This document shows positions 34,614-50,435 of a stretch of 64,000 nucleotides of DNA, piece by piece (the stretch's first letter is position 1; every line of letters starts with the position of its first letter). The stretch spans positions 58,003,424-58,067,423 of the forward strand of contig NC_092225.1 of NCBI RefSeq assembly GCF_036320965.1, read 5' to 3'. This DNA is from Panulirus ornatus. Its lineage: Eukaryota; Arthropoda; Malacostraca; Decapoda; Palinuridae. Below the pieces are notes generated by a model, which had not been told where the DNA came from, ran no database searches, and saw only the letters and a program-made list of their open reading frames with translations. The translations under genes and the position numbers were made by a program.

Positions 34614-34616
<3 letters not shown>
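34356..34616 (+). mobile_element. HT element copy 4
   Basis: Full-length: CCCTGGGGATAGGGGAGAAA head at 34359, internal T run at 34463-34490, duplicated GAAGGGGAACAGAGAAGGGG part, hairpin block CTACCTCGCTAATGCGGG at 34571-34588, GAAAGAAAGA tail. Confidence 0.87.

Positions 34617-34671
<55 letters not shown>
34617..34671. repeat. (TA)n microsatellite
   Basis: TA array at the 3' end of HT copy 4 and the left edge of an inverted LINE segment. Confidence 0.95.
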
Positions 34672-34674
<3 letters not shown>

Positions 34675-35494
34675 AAACCATTCTCCCTGACCCCTCTCAC
34701 TTCGCACACCACCTCGACCAAAGGACCCTATATCTGCCACTCCATCATCCAACACATTCAACAAACCTTCAAAATACACACTCCATCTCCTTCTCAATTC
34801 ACCACTACTTATTATTACCTCTCCATAGGCCCACTTCACCGATATTCACATTTGTTCTCTTGCCTTACTCTCTTTATTTACCTCCTTCCAAAACATTTTT
34901 TTCTCCCTAAAATTTGATGATAATCTCTCACCCCAACTCTCATTTGCCCTTTTTTCACCCCTTGCACCTTTCTCTTGACCTCCTACCTCTTTCTTTTATA
35001 CATCTCTCGGTCATTCGCACTACTTCCCTGCAAAAATTGTCTAAACGTCTCTCTCTTCTCTTTCACTAAAAATCTTACTTCTTCATGCCACCACTCACTA
35101 CCCTTTCTAATCTTTCCACCTCCCACCTTTTTCATACCACAAGGATCTTTTGTGCAAGCCACACTGCTTCCCTAGATACATACCTTTCCTACCCCACTCC
35201 CCTTACGTCATTTGCTCTAACCTTTTTCCTTTCTGCACTCAATCTTTCCTGGTACTTCCTCACACAAGTCTCCTTTCCACGCTCACCTACTCTCACCATT
35301 CTCTTCACCTCAACATTCTCTCTTCTCTTCTGAAAACCTCGACAAATCTTCACCTTCGCCTCCACAAGATAATGATCAAACATCCCTCCAGTTGCCCCTC
35401 TCAGCATATTAACATCCAAAAGTCTCAGTCTCATGCGCTTATCAATTAACATGTAATCCAGTAACGCTCTCTGGCCATCTCTCCTACTTACTTG
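34672..35494 (-). mobile_element. LINE segment, inverted 5' part of a 5'-inversion
   Basis: Minus-strand LINE sequence from the end of the endonuclease (DGQRALLDYMLID near 35480) through the linker to the GGVRSERG block at about 34700. In element order its 3' edge lies about 32 bp before the first base of the + strand segment that begins at 35495, so the two are neighbouring parts of one element in opposite orientation. Confidence 0.85.
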
Positions 35495-36113
35495 CAGATG
35501 AAAGCCGGCAAGGCGGCGGGTTTGGATGATATTGCAATGGAATTTATCAAAAAAGGCGGTGAGTGTGTTGTTGATTGGTTGGTAAGGATATTCAATGTAT
35601 GTATGGTTCATGGTGAAGTGCCTAAGGATTGGCGGAATGCATGTATAGTGACATTATACAAAGGGAATGGGGATAAAGGTGAATTTTCAAAATACAGAGG
35701 TATAAGTTTGTTGAGTATTCTTGGGAAATCATATGGGTAGGGTATTCAGTGAGAGGGTAAAAGGATGTACGGAGCATCAGATTGGGGAATAGCAGTGTGG
35801 TTTCCGAAGTGGTAGAGGATGTGTGGATCAGGTGTTTGCTTTGAAAAATATATGTGAAAAATACTTAGGAAAACAGATGGATTTGTATGTAACTTTTATT
35901 ATATGATCTGGAAAGGCATATGATGTAGTTGATAGAGATGCTTGTGGAAGGTATTAAGAGTATATGGTGTGGAAGGTAAGTTGCTAGAAGCAGTGAAAAG
36001 TTTTAATCAAGGATGTTTGCGGCAGGGGTGCGTGATGTCTTCATGGTTGTTTAATTTGTTTATGGATGGGGTTGTTAGGGAAATGAATGCAAGAGTTTTG
36101 GGGAGGTGGGCAA

Positions 36114-36114
<1 letters not shown>
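35495..36114 (+). mobile_element. LINE segment, 3' part of a 5'-inversion
   Basis: Begins KAGKAAGLDDIAMEF and covers RT to the [13 protein letters not shown] codons, with frameshifts near 35735 and 35905 and a ~90-bp deletion before GLRQGCVMS (FNQG joined to LRQG at 36012-36030). It is cut off by (TA)n at 36115, so the element's 3' end is missing. Confidence 0.85.

Positions 36115-39608
<3,494 letters not shown>

Positions 39609-39664
<56 letters not shown>
39609..39664. repeat. (TA)n shared by two 3' tails
   Basis: TA array lying between the 3' end of the + strand LINE and the 3' end of the minus-strand HT copy 5. Confidence 0.95.
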
Positions 39665-39666
<2 letters not shown>

Positions 39667-39911
39667 TTTCTTTTTTCTTTCAAACTATTCGCCATTTCCT
39701 GCGTTAGCGAGGTAGCGTTAAGAACAGAGGACTGGGCCTTTGAGGGAATATCCTCACCTGGCCCCCTTCTCTGTTCCTTCTTTTCGAAAATTAAAAAAAA
39801 AGAACGAGAGGGGAGGATTTCCAGCCCCCCCGCTCCTTCCTCTTTTAGTCGCCTTTTACGACACGCAGGGAATACGTGGGAAGTATTCTTTCTCCCCCAT
39901 CCCCAGGGATA
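39665..39911 (-). mobile_element. HT element copy 5
   Basis: Full-length minus-strand copy: hairpin block at 39695-39716, internal A run 39789-39799, head ending CATCCCCAGGGATAAT at 39899-39913. Tail-to-tail with the preceding LINE. Confidence 0.87.
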
Positions 39912-39917
39912 ATATAC

Positions 39918-39979
<62 letters not shown>
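39912..39979. repeat. (TA)n between two 5' heads
   Basis: TA array separating the 5' head of HT copy 5 (left, minus) from the 5' head of the next LINE (right, plus). Confidence 0.95.
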
Positions 39980-39981
<2 letters not shown>

Positions 39982-42900
39982 CTGAGGATAGGGGAGAAAG
40001 AATACTTCCCACGCATTCCTCACGTGTCGTAAAAGGCGACGAAAGGGGACAGGAGCGGGGGCTAGAAACCCTGCTCTCCTTGAATTTCAACTTTCTAAAA
40101 GGGGAAACAGAAGAAGGAGTTACACAGGGAGTGCTCATCCTCTTCGAAGGCTCAAATTGGGGTGTCTAAATGTGTGTGGATGTAACCAAGATGAGAAAAA
40201 AGAAGCCATAGGTAGTATGTTTGAGGAAAGGACCCTGGATGTTTTGGCTCTGAGTGAAATGAAGCTCAAGGGTAAAGGGGAAGAGTGGTTTGGGAATATT
40301 TTGGGAATAAAGTCAGGGATTGGTGAGAGGACAAGAGCAATGAGAAGTAGGATCATAAGAGGCAAGTGTTTTGGGAGCAGATGAGTGAGTGTGTTAGTAG
40401 TTTTGATGCACGAGACCCGGGTTATAGTGATGGGTAATTTGAATGCAAAGGTAAGTAATGTGCCAGTTGAGGGAATAATTAGTGTACATGGGTGTTCAGT
40501 GTTGTAAATGGAAATGGTGAAGAGCTTGTAGATTTATGTACTGAAAAAGGACTGGTGATTGGAAATACCAGGTTTAAAAGGAGATATATACATAAGTATA
40601 CGTATGTAAGTAGGAGAGATGGCCAGAGAGCGTTATTGGATTTTGTGTTATATGATAGGCTCGCGAAAGAGAGACTTTTGGATGTTAATGTGCTGAGAGG
40701 TGCAACTGGAGGGATGTCTGGTCATTTACTCGTGGAGGCGAAGGTGAAGATATGAAGAGGTTTTCAGAAAAGAAGAGAGGATGCTGGTGAGAAGAGAGTG
40801 GTGAGAGTAAGCGAGTTTGGGAAGGAGACTTTTGTGAGGAAGTACCAGGAGAGACTGAGTGCAGAATGGAAAAAGGTGAGAGCAAAGGAAGAAAGGGGAG
40901 TGGAGGAGGAATGGGATGTATCTAGGGAAGCAGTGATGGCTTGCGCAAAAGATTCTTGTTGCATGAGAAGCGTGGGAGGTGGGCAGATTATAAAGGGTAG
41001 TGAGAGGTGGGATGAAGAAGTAAAATTATTGGTGAAAGAAAGGAGGGAGGCATTTGGACGAGTTTTACAGGGAAATAGTGCAAATGACTAGGAGATGTTT
41101 AAAGAAAGAGGCAGGTCAAGAGAAAGGTGCAAGAGGTGAAAAAGAGGGCAAATGACACTTGGGGTGAGAGTGAATCATTAAATTTTAGGGATAATAAAAA
41201 GATGTTTTGGAAGGAGGTGAATAAAGTGCGTAAGACAAGAGAACAAATGGGAACTTCGGTGAAGGGGGCTAATGGGGGGGGTGATAAGTAGTGGTGATGT
41301 GAGACGGAGATGGAGTGAGTATTTTGAAGGTTTATAGAATGTGTATGATGATAGAGTGGCAGATATAGGGCGTTTTGATCAAGGTGGTGTGCGAGGTGAG
41401 AGGGTTAGGGAGAATGGTTTGGTAAACAGAGGAGAGGTAGTAAAAGCTTTGTGGAAGATGAAAGCTGGCAAAGCAGTGGGTTTGGATAGTATTGCAGTGG
41501 AATTTATCAAAAAAGGGGGTGATTCTGTTGTTGACTGGTTGGTAAGGATATTCAATGTATGTATGACTCATGGTGAGGTGCCTGAGGATTGGCGGAATGC
41601 TTGCATAGTGCCATTGTACAAAGACAAAAAGGATAAAGGTGAGTGTTCAAATTACAGAGACATAATTTTGTTGAGTATTCCTGGGAGACTACATGGGAGG
41701 GTATTGATTGAGAGGGTGAAGGCATGTACAGAGCATCAGATTGGGGAAGAGCAGTCTGGTTTCAGAAGTGGTAGAGGATGTGTGGATCAGGTGTTTGCTT
41801 TGAAGAATGTATGTGAGATATACTTAGAAAAGCAAATGGATTTGTATGTAGCATTTATGGATCTGGAGAAGGAATATGATAGCGCTGATAGAGATGCTAT
41901 GTGGAAGGTATTAAGAATATATGATGAGGAAGGCAAGTTGTTAGAAGCAGTGAAAAGTTTTTGTCGAGGATGTAAGGCATGTGTACGTGGAGGAAGAGAG
42001 GAAAGTGATTGGTTCTCAGTCGATGTAGGTTTGCGGCAGGGGTGCGTGATGTCTCCGTGGTTGTTTAATTTGTTTATGGATGGGGTTGTTAGGGAGGTGA
42101 ATGCGTGAGTTTTGGAGAAAGGGGCAAGTATGCAGTCTGTTTTGGATGAGAGAGCTTGAGAAGTGAGTCAGTTGTTGTTCGCTGATGATACAGCGCTGGT
42201 GGCTGATTTATGTGAGAAACTGCAGAAGCTGGTGACTGAGTTTAGTAAAGTGTGTGAAAGAAGAAAGTTGAGAGTAAATGTGAATAAGAGCAAGGTTATT
42301 TGGTGCAGTAGGGTTGAGGGTCAAAGTCAATTGGGAGGTAAGTTTGAATGGAGAAAAACTGGAGGAAGTAAAGTGTTTTAGATATCTGGGAGTGGATCTG
42401 GCAGCGGATGGAACCATGGAAGCGGAATTGGGTCACAGGGTGGTGGAGGGGGCGAAATTTCTGGGAACGTTGAAGAATGTTTGAAAGTCGAGAGCATTAT
42501 CTCGGAAAGCAAAAATGGGTATGTTTGAAGGAATATGGGTTTCAACAATGTTGTATGGTTGCGAGGCGTGGGCTATGGATAGAGTTGTGCGTAGCAGGGT
42601 GGATGTGCTGGAAATGAGATGTTTGAGGACAATATGTGGTGTGAGGTGGTTTGATCGAGTAATTAATGTAAGGGTAAGAGAGATGTGTGGTAATAAAAAG
42701 AGTGTGGTTAAGAGAGCAGAAGAGGGTGTTTTGAAATGGTTTGGTCACATAGAGAGAATGAGTGAGGAAAGATTGACCAAGAGGATATATGTGTCAGAGG
42801 TGGATGGAACGAGGAGAAGTGGGAGACCAAATTGGAGGTGAAAAGATGGAGTGAAAAAGATTTTGAGTGATCGAGGCCTGAACATGCAGGAGGGTGAAAG

Positions 42901-43396
42901 GCGTGCAAGTGAACTGGAACGATGTGGTATACCGGGGTCGACGTGCTGTCAATGGATTGAACCAGGGCATGTGAAGCGTCTGGGGTAAACAATGGAAAGT
43001 TCTGTGGAGCCTGGATTTGGAAAGGGAGCTGTGGTTTCGGTGCATTATTACATTACAGCTAGAGACTGAGTGTGAACGAATGGGGCCTTTGTTGTCTTTT
43101 CCTAGCGCTACCTCGCACACATGAGTGGGGAGGGGGTTGTTATTCCATGTGTGGCGGGGTGGCGATGGGAATAAATAAAGGCAGACAGTATGAATTATGT
43201 ACATGTGTATATATGTATATGTCTGTGTGTATATATATGTATACATTGTGATGTATAGGTATGTATATTTGCGTGTGTGGACGTGTATGTATATACATGT
43301 GTATGTGGGTGGGTTGGGCCATTCTTTCGTCTGTTTCCTTGCGCTACCTTGCTAACGCGGGAGACAGCGACAAAGCAAAACAATAATAATAATAAT

Positions 43397-43400
<4 letters not shown>
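39980..43400 (+). mobile_element. RTE-like LINE, full-span copy with long 3' UTR
   Basis: Complete span: head TTCCTGAGGATAGGGGAGAA at 39979, 5' UTR to ~40150, broken ORF, long 3' UTR of ~450 nt with two GCTACCTCGC-type hairpin motifs (about 43110 and 43345), and an (AAT)n then (TA)n tail. It is the only copy here showing both a true 5' head and the long 3' UTR. Confidence 0.9.
40157..42930 (+). pseudogene. LINE EN/RT ORF, multiply frameshifted
   Basis: Fragments of the same polyprotein: 40157-40384 (EN start to the ERTRA block), 40492-40755 (EN end), 40798-41091 (linker), 41341-42108 (RT with FMDLEKEYDSADRD and [13 protein letters not shown]), 42163-42381 (LLFADDTALVA) and 42515-42841 (C-terminal domain). 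A ~140-bp deletion removes the GAYAP part of the endonuclease around 40345. Relative to 36428-39403 it is clearly older. Confidence 0.88.

Positions 43401-43472
<72 letters not shown>
43401..43472. repeat. (TA)n at LINE 3'/5' junction
   Basis: TA array following (AAT)7; it ends exactly where the next 5'-truncated LINE begins. Confidence 0.95.
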
Positions 43473-43476
<4 letters not shown>

Positions 43477-44447
43477 CATGTGTACGTGTAGGAAGAGAGG
43501 AAAGTGATTGGTTCTCAGTGAATGTAGGTTTGCGGCAGGGATGTGTGATGTCTCCATGGTTGTTTAATTTGTTTATGGATGGGGTTGTTAGGGAGGTAAA
43601 TGCAAGAGTCTTGGAAAGAGGGGCAAGTATGAAGTCTGTTGGGGATGAGAGAGCTTGGGAAGTGAGTCAGTTGTTGTTCGCTGATGATACAGCGCTGGTG
43701 GCGGATTCATGTGAGAAACTGCAGAAGCTGGTGACGGAGTTTGGTAAAGTGTGTGGAAGAAGAAAGTTAAGAGTAAATGTGAATAAGAGCAAGGTTATTA
43801 GGTACAGTAGGGTTGAGGGTCAAGTCAATTGGGAGGTGAGTTTGAATGGTGAAAAACTGGAGGAAGTGAAGTGTTTTAGATATCTGGGAGTGGATCTGTC
43901 AGCGGATGGAACCATGGAAGCGGAAGTGGATCATAGGGTGGGGGAGGGGGCGAAAATTTTGGGAGCCTTGAAAAATGTGTGGAAGTCGAGAACATTATCC
44001 CGGAAAGCAAAAATGGGTGTGTTTGAAGGAATAGTAGTTCCAACAATGTTGTATGGTTGCGAGGCGTGGGCTATGGATAGAGTTGTGCGCAGGAGGATGG
44101 ATGTGCTGGAAATGAGATGTTTGAGGACAATGTGTGGTGTGAGGTGGTTTGATCGAGTAAGTAACGTAAGGGTAAGAGAGATGTGTGGAAATAAAAAGAG
44201 CGTGGTTGAGAGAGCAGAAGAGGGTGTTTTGAAATGGTTTGGGCACATGGAGAGAATGAGTGAGGAAAGATTGACCAAGAGGATATATGTGTCGGAGGTG
44301 GAGGGAACGAGGAGAAGAGGGAGACCAAATTGGAGGTGGAAAGATGGAGTGAAAAGGATTTTGTGTGATCGGGGCCTGAACATGCAGGAGGGTGAAAGGA
44401 GGGCAAGGAATAGAGTGAATTGGAGCGATGTGGTATACAGGGGTTGA
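43473..44447 (+). pseudogene. LINE RT, C-terminal 324 codons, intact frame
   Basis: Open from the truncation to the natural stop after VVYRG. Contains [30 protein letters not shown] and the YGCEAWAMD and KWFGHMERM blocks. The upstream catalytic Asp block, fingers and endonuclease are absent, so no activity is expected. A start codon is not meaningful here. Confidence 0.9.
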
Positions 44448-44630
44448 CGTGCTGTCAGTGGATTGAATCAAGGCATGTGAAGCGTCCGGGGTAAACCATG
44501 GAAAGCTGTGTAGGTATGTATATTTGCGTGTGTGGACGTGTGTATGTACATGTGTATGGGGGGGGTTGGGTCATTTCTTTCGTCTGTTTCCTTGCGCTAC
44601 CTCGCAAACGCGGGAGACAGCGACAAAGTA

Positions 44631-44648
<18 letters not shown>
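43473..44648 (+). mobile_element. RTE-like LINE, 5'-truncated, young
   Basis: Begins inside RT (KACVRVGREESDWFS) directly after (TA)n and continues without interruption to the short 3' UTR, the hairpin at 44598-44615 and a poly(A)/(TA)n tail. By eye it differs from the copy at 45155-46160 at only about eight sites in 786 bp. Confidence 0.92.
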
Positions 44649-44724
<76 letters not shown>

Positions 44725-44736
44725 TATATATATATC

Positions 44737-44817
<81 letters not shown>
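44649..44817. repeat. (TA)n compound array between two 3' tails
   Basis: TA array with ACATA and ATCTATATGT interruptions near 44711-44742, between LINE (plus) and HT copy 6 (minus). Confidence 0.95.
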
Positions 44818-45072
44818 CTTTCTTTCTTTCATACTATTCGCCATTTCCCGCATTAGCGAGGTAGCGTTGAGAACAGAGGACTGGGCCCTTGAGGGAATAT
44901 CCTCACCTGGGCCCCTTCTCTGTTCCCTCTTTTGGAAAATAAAAAAAAAAAAAAAAAAAAAAAAAAAGTGAGAGGGGAGGATTTCCAGCCCCCCGCTCTC
45001 TCCCCTTTTAGTCGCCTTCTACGACACGCAGAGAATACGTGGGAAGTATTCTTTCTCCCCTATCCCCAGGGA
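44818..45072 (-). mobile_element. HT element copy 6
   Basis: Full-length minus-strand copy: hairpin block at 44850-44870, internal A run 44939-44966, head ending CTATCCCCAGGGAT at 45060-45073. Tail-to-tail with the preceding LINE. Confidence 0.87.
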
Positions 45073-45081
45073 TATATATAT

Positions 45082-45154
<73 letters not shown>
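45073..45154. repeat. (TA)n microsatellite
   Basis: TA array joining HT copy 6 head and the truncated 5' edge of the next LINE. Confidence 0.95.
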
Positions 45155-46637
<1,483 letters not shown>

Positions 46638-46664
46638 CCAATATATATATATATATATATATAT
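46638..46664. repeat. (TA)n microsatellite
   Basis: Short TA array between the PLE palindrome and HT copy 7. Confidence 0.9.
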
Positions 46665-47263
<599 letters not shown>

Positions 47264-49430
47264 GTGGAGGCCAGTGCACTTTGTCCAAAGACGTGGAGGT
47301 CAGTGTAATCATTCTCAGGAAATGGTGGCCAGCCATTAGATAAATCCCAAACTGAAGCTTTACTTTGAAGCCCCCTTGACCATGCCAAACTCCCATAGAA
47401 TGGTCTTGCGGTAGCCAGAAGGAAAGTCCCAAATTGAAACTTCACTATAATTGCTTATAGTAGACAAGTGGCAACCAGACAAAACAGAGGCAAAAATTGA
47501 ACATCATAACATCAACAAATGTTTTAGTAACTCTCTTGTTTAAATCGACACTTCTGTGATCTGTTAAATTAATCATTAAACACATTATTTCATAGACAAA
47601 ACCACAGAGTACCTCTTCGATTCTCACAAATAATTACAGATAACAGCTTGAAGCTTGGGTAAGAGGATTATAAAGCAAAAACTAACTAAATCATATAGGA
47701 GTATGTATGCTGGAACATTAATTCATGTGAACATGTATGATCTCAGATGGCGAAGTCCCTTTATGCAGAAAAAATGTCCGAGGGTAATGATTTAAGTTTG
47801 ACGACCCGTGGACCCGAGATAAACCGATTAAATGCGCTTTCGTTAGCCAGAACAAAAGTTCCATAGTAAAGCTTTAAGTCTGATGACCCGTGGATCCCGA
47901 AAAACGCTATTAGTATAGTATATCGTTAGCCAGAACAAAAGTCCCATGGTGAAACATTACGTTTCAGGGCCCTTTGGCACCACAAAACCCAAAGAAAATG
48001 GTCTGGCGCAAGTCAAAATAAAAAGTCCAGAGGGAGCTTTAAGTTTGACGACCCCTGAGCTTCGCAAAACCCGATTTACTTTGTGTGGCGTTACCCATGA
48101 GAAACATCCCTGATTGACGCTTTACGTATGATGTTCTGTGGCCTTGAAGCAAAAGCTCTTACCCCTAGTTTACCTTGACCTGCTCAAGCAGGGTACTCCT
48201 CCATACAGAAAACACAAAATGGATATATCACTTACCTTAACAAAGTGATTATAGAGCACCAGCGGAAGTGATAGTCAGTTGGAGATGACTATGGCTGCTC
48301 GATGAATCCATTTCTTCTAATTTTGTCCGCCATCTCGGTTCAGTCTGGGAAGGAAAATACTTTTGTTACCGTCCCTCCATTACTAATTAAGTGTGATATA
48401 ATCTCTTCCTAAATCTATATATCATTAATTTCATGGTACGGAATCTCCAACCTTTTCAAACTTCACCTGACAATGATGTATAATTACCTCACAAACGAAT
48501 GAGAACACAGTGGTCTAAGACGTGGCATCAACCTTTTCAAGAGTTTACCTCACAATAATGTATAATTACCTCACAAACGTATGAGAAAATAGTGTCTAAT
48601 ACTTGGCGTTAACCTCAGACCACACGAAGACGTGCACACACAAAAGCTTGCGACATTTCCAGATATCACCAAGTAAAAAAGAAAAAAAAAATCATAGAAT
48701 TTACGTTCATCAAGCAAAGAGTTTACCTCCATAGAAGTAAATGTTTCAGTATCATTTTGTCATAACGAATTCTATGATTTATTCATTGACATCTGAAGTT
48801 CAGGTATTGCACTGCATCATTAGGGAAAGAGATATTCCAAAGACCGACCTTCAAGGGTTTTGACCGCTAAATCATGAACACTGACCTTCACATTCACTAA
48901 TCTATTTCGCACCACTAGTTCTAAGCAGATCAAAGTCACCAGAAATGTACGCATGCGTCACTTCAGGCCGAACATGCGCAAGAGGTAAAAGTTACGCTGA
49001 GCATGCGCAAGAGGTAAAAGTTACATTGAGCATGCACAAGGGGTGAATCTCAATCTGAGCATGCGCAAGGGGTAAATCTTACTCTGCGCATGCGCTAAAG
49101 AAAAATTTTCGGCGAGATTGCGCAAAAGAGGATTTCTTCCAGTATATGTCTATGTAGAATCAGGATTACATTTAAAATCTAAAAAACAACAACACCAAAG
49201 AAAAAACATTAACCATAAGACTCAAAGAGACCTCACAAAAATAGTGAAAAAATACATTAACTGGTGAAGTACTACAGAAAGAAATCCCCTTTTGCGCAGG
49301 CTCGGCAAAACTTTCACTTTCACTCATGCTAAGAGTAAGCTTCACCTCCAGTGTAAATCTGGCCAGAATTTTCCTTTAGCGAATGCTCAGAGAAGTTTTA
49401 CAAACAATGAAAATAGTTGTGCATGTTAAA
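47264..49430. repeat. D element copy 1 (dispersed non-coding repeat)
   Basis: Order of blocks: two units of the 29-bp minisatellite (GACGTGGAGGCCAGTGCA at 47264 and ~47290), five to seven degenerate ~80-bp repeats (AAGTCCCA, GCTTTAAGTTTGACGACCCG, GTTAGCCAGAACA; 47330-48150), a unique body (TACTTACCTTAACGAGGTGA-like at ~48227, TTTCATGGTACGGAATCTCC at 48430), a cluster of GCATGCGC palindromes (48948-49126) and a TTTTGCGCAAGCTCGGC-like end. Copies 2 and 3 share this order. No protein coding, no terminal repeats or target duplication recognised. Confidence 0.8.
48948..49126. promoter_or_regulatory. Cluster of GCGCATGCGC-type palindromes (D copy 1)
   Basis: Five to six sites such as TGCGCATGCGCT and GAGCATGCGCAAG spaced ~30-35 bp, each followed by AGGTAAAAGTTAC-like spacer. 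The palindrome closely resembles the NRF-1 (nuclear respiratory factor 1) binding consensus. Binding is inference. Confidence 0.4.
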
Positions 49431-49750
49431 CTTTTTTTTCAATTCCTCTGTAAAGCACTTGTACACTTATATACCATACGTAATGATATGCAAGTATGAT
49501 GAAACAAAAAGAAAAAAAATTGGGTGACAGAGAAATTCTGAAAACATATTTGGCTTCGAATAGCAACAACACATAAGAAACAGCTATTTTTTTCCATGTC
49601 ACTTGACTGGTTGACGCTTATGTCAACCAGCATTTTAGCCTTGGCTCCATTACTTGTAGGAGTGGTACTGATCCATCAGGGATTTTGCAGTTGTGTTTTG
49701 GAAGCAGGTTTTTGTTTTTTTGTCAGACTCGTTCTATAGCACACTGCACG
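49431..49750. other. Unassigned stretch, no supported gene
   Basis: No recognised gene or repeat between D copy 1 and the SINE. Confidence 0.4.
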
Positions 49751-49751
49751 G

Positions 49752-49880
49752 ACCACCTATTCATGTGGTTGGCGTTGCTGACCATGAATCAGGTATTGAC
49801 CTAGGCGAGGTAGTTGGCACGCAACCAAACTAGCTGTTCACCCTCACCTCAGACTGGTCGAGAAATGGGTAACTTTGTAC
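49752..49880 (+). mobile_element. tRNA-derived SINE copy (plus strand)
   Basis: GTGGTTGGCGTTGCTGACCATGA (49764-49786) is an A-box-type start matching the 3.7-kb copy, followed by a decayed B-box region and the family body CAGACTGGTCGAGAAATGGG TAACTT at 49851-49876. Boundaries approximate. Confidence 0.6.
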
Positions 49881-50040
49881 AAGCTCAGCTAATGAATATA
49901 CTGTAACAAATGAAAATGAAATATAAGCTCTTTCCCGCTTTGCTAAATTCAACTCCACAGCAGTGCAATGAAAATTCCTATAAAAATTATGTTTATATCA
50001 GAGGTTTAGAGTCAAAAACAGCAGTGAAAATGACTGTTAT

Positions 50041-50359
50041 ATCCTGTCTATCTTATTTCTAAGCAAAACATTTGAGAAAAATGTTTTAGGGGTATAAAAT
50101 GAAGGAAAGTTAACAATCTGCCACCACACAAGCAATATCGTGTTCTACACCCGCCCTGCATCCCGATCCCTCGGCTTGCCCGACTGATGGTATAGCTCAG
50201 ATGATAGTCTGGCTGGAGCCTGGGACGGTACCACATTCCCACACTAAAGTTTAAGCTGGAATACAAATTACTGTTGGCATATGACACCAACAGCGTTAAA
50301 TTATCAGGTATGAATGAAAGTAACGTTACTCTTGACCTCCTTTCGCTAGAATAAACATT

Positions 50360-50361
<2 letters not shown>
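50041..50361. repeat. 320-bp repeated block, copy 1
   Basis: Begins CCTGTCTATCTTATTTCTAA at about 50045 and ends CTAGAATAAACATTACAA before (TA)n. About 95% identical by eye to 59588-59907. Contains TATAGCTCAGATGATAGTC, which resembles a tRNA A-box, so it could be another SINE-like unit. The minus frame at 50048-50290 has no known domain. Confidence 0.8.

Positions 50362-50430
<69 letters not shown>
50362..50430. repeat. (TA)n microsatellite
   Basis: TA array between the 320-bp block and a LINE 3' end. Confidence 0.95.

Positions 50431-50435
<5 letters not shown>

Noticed and set aside
47264..49430. D element as a LINE or DNA transposon with coding capacity
   Set aside because: No open frame with any transposase, RT or helicase motif, and no terminal inverted repeats recognised.
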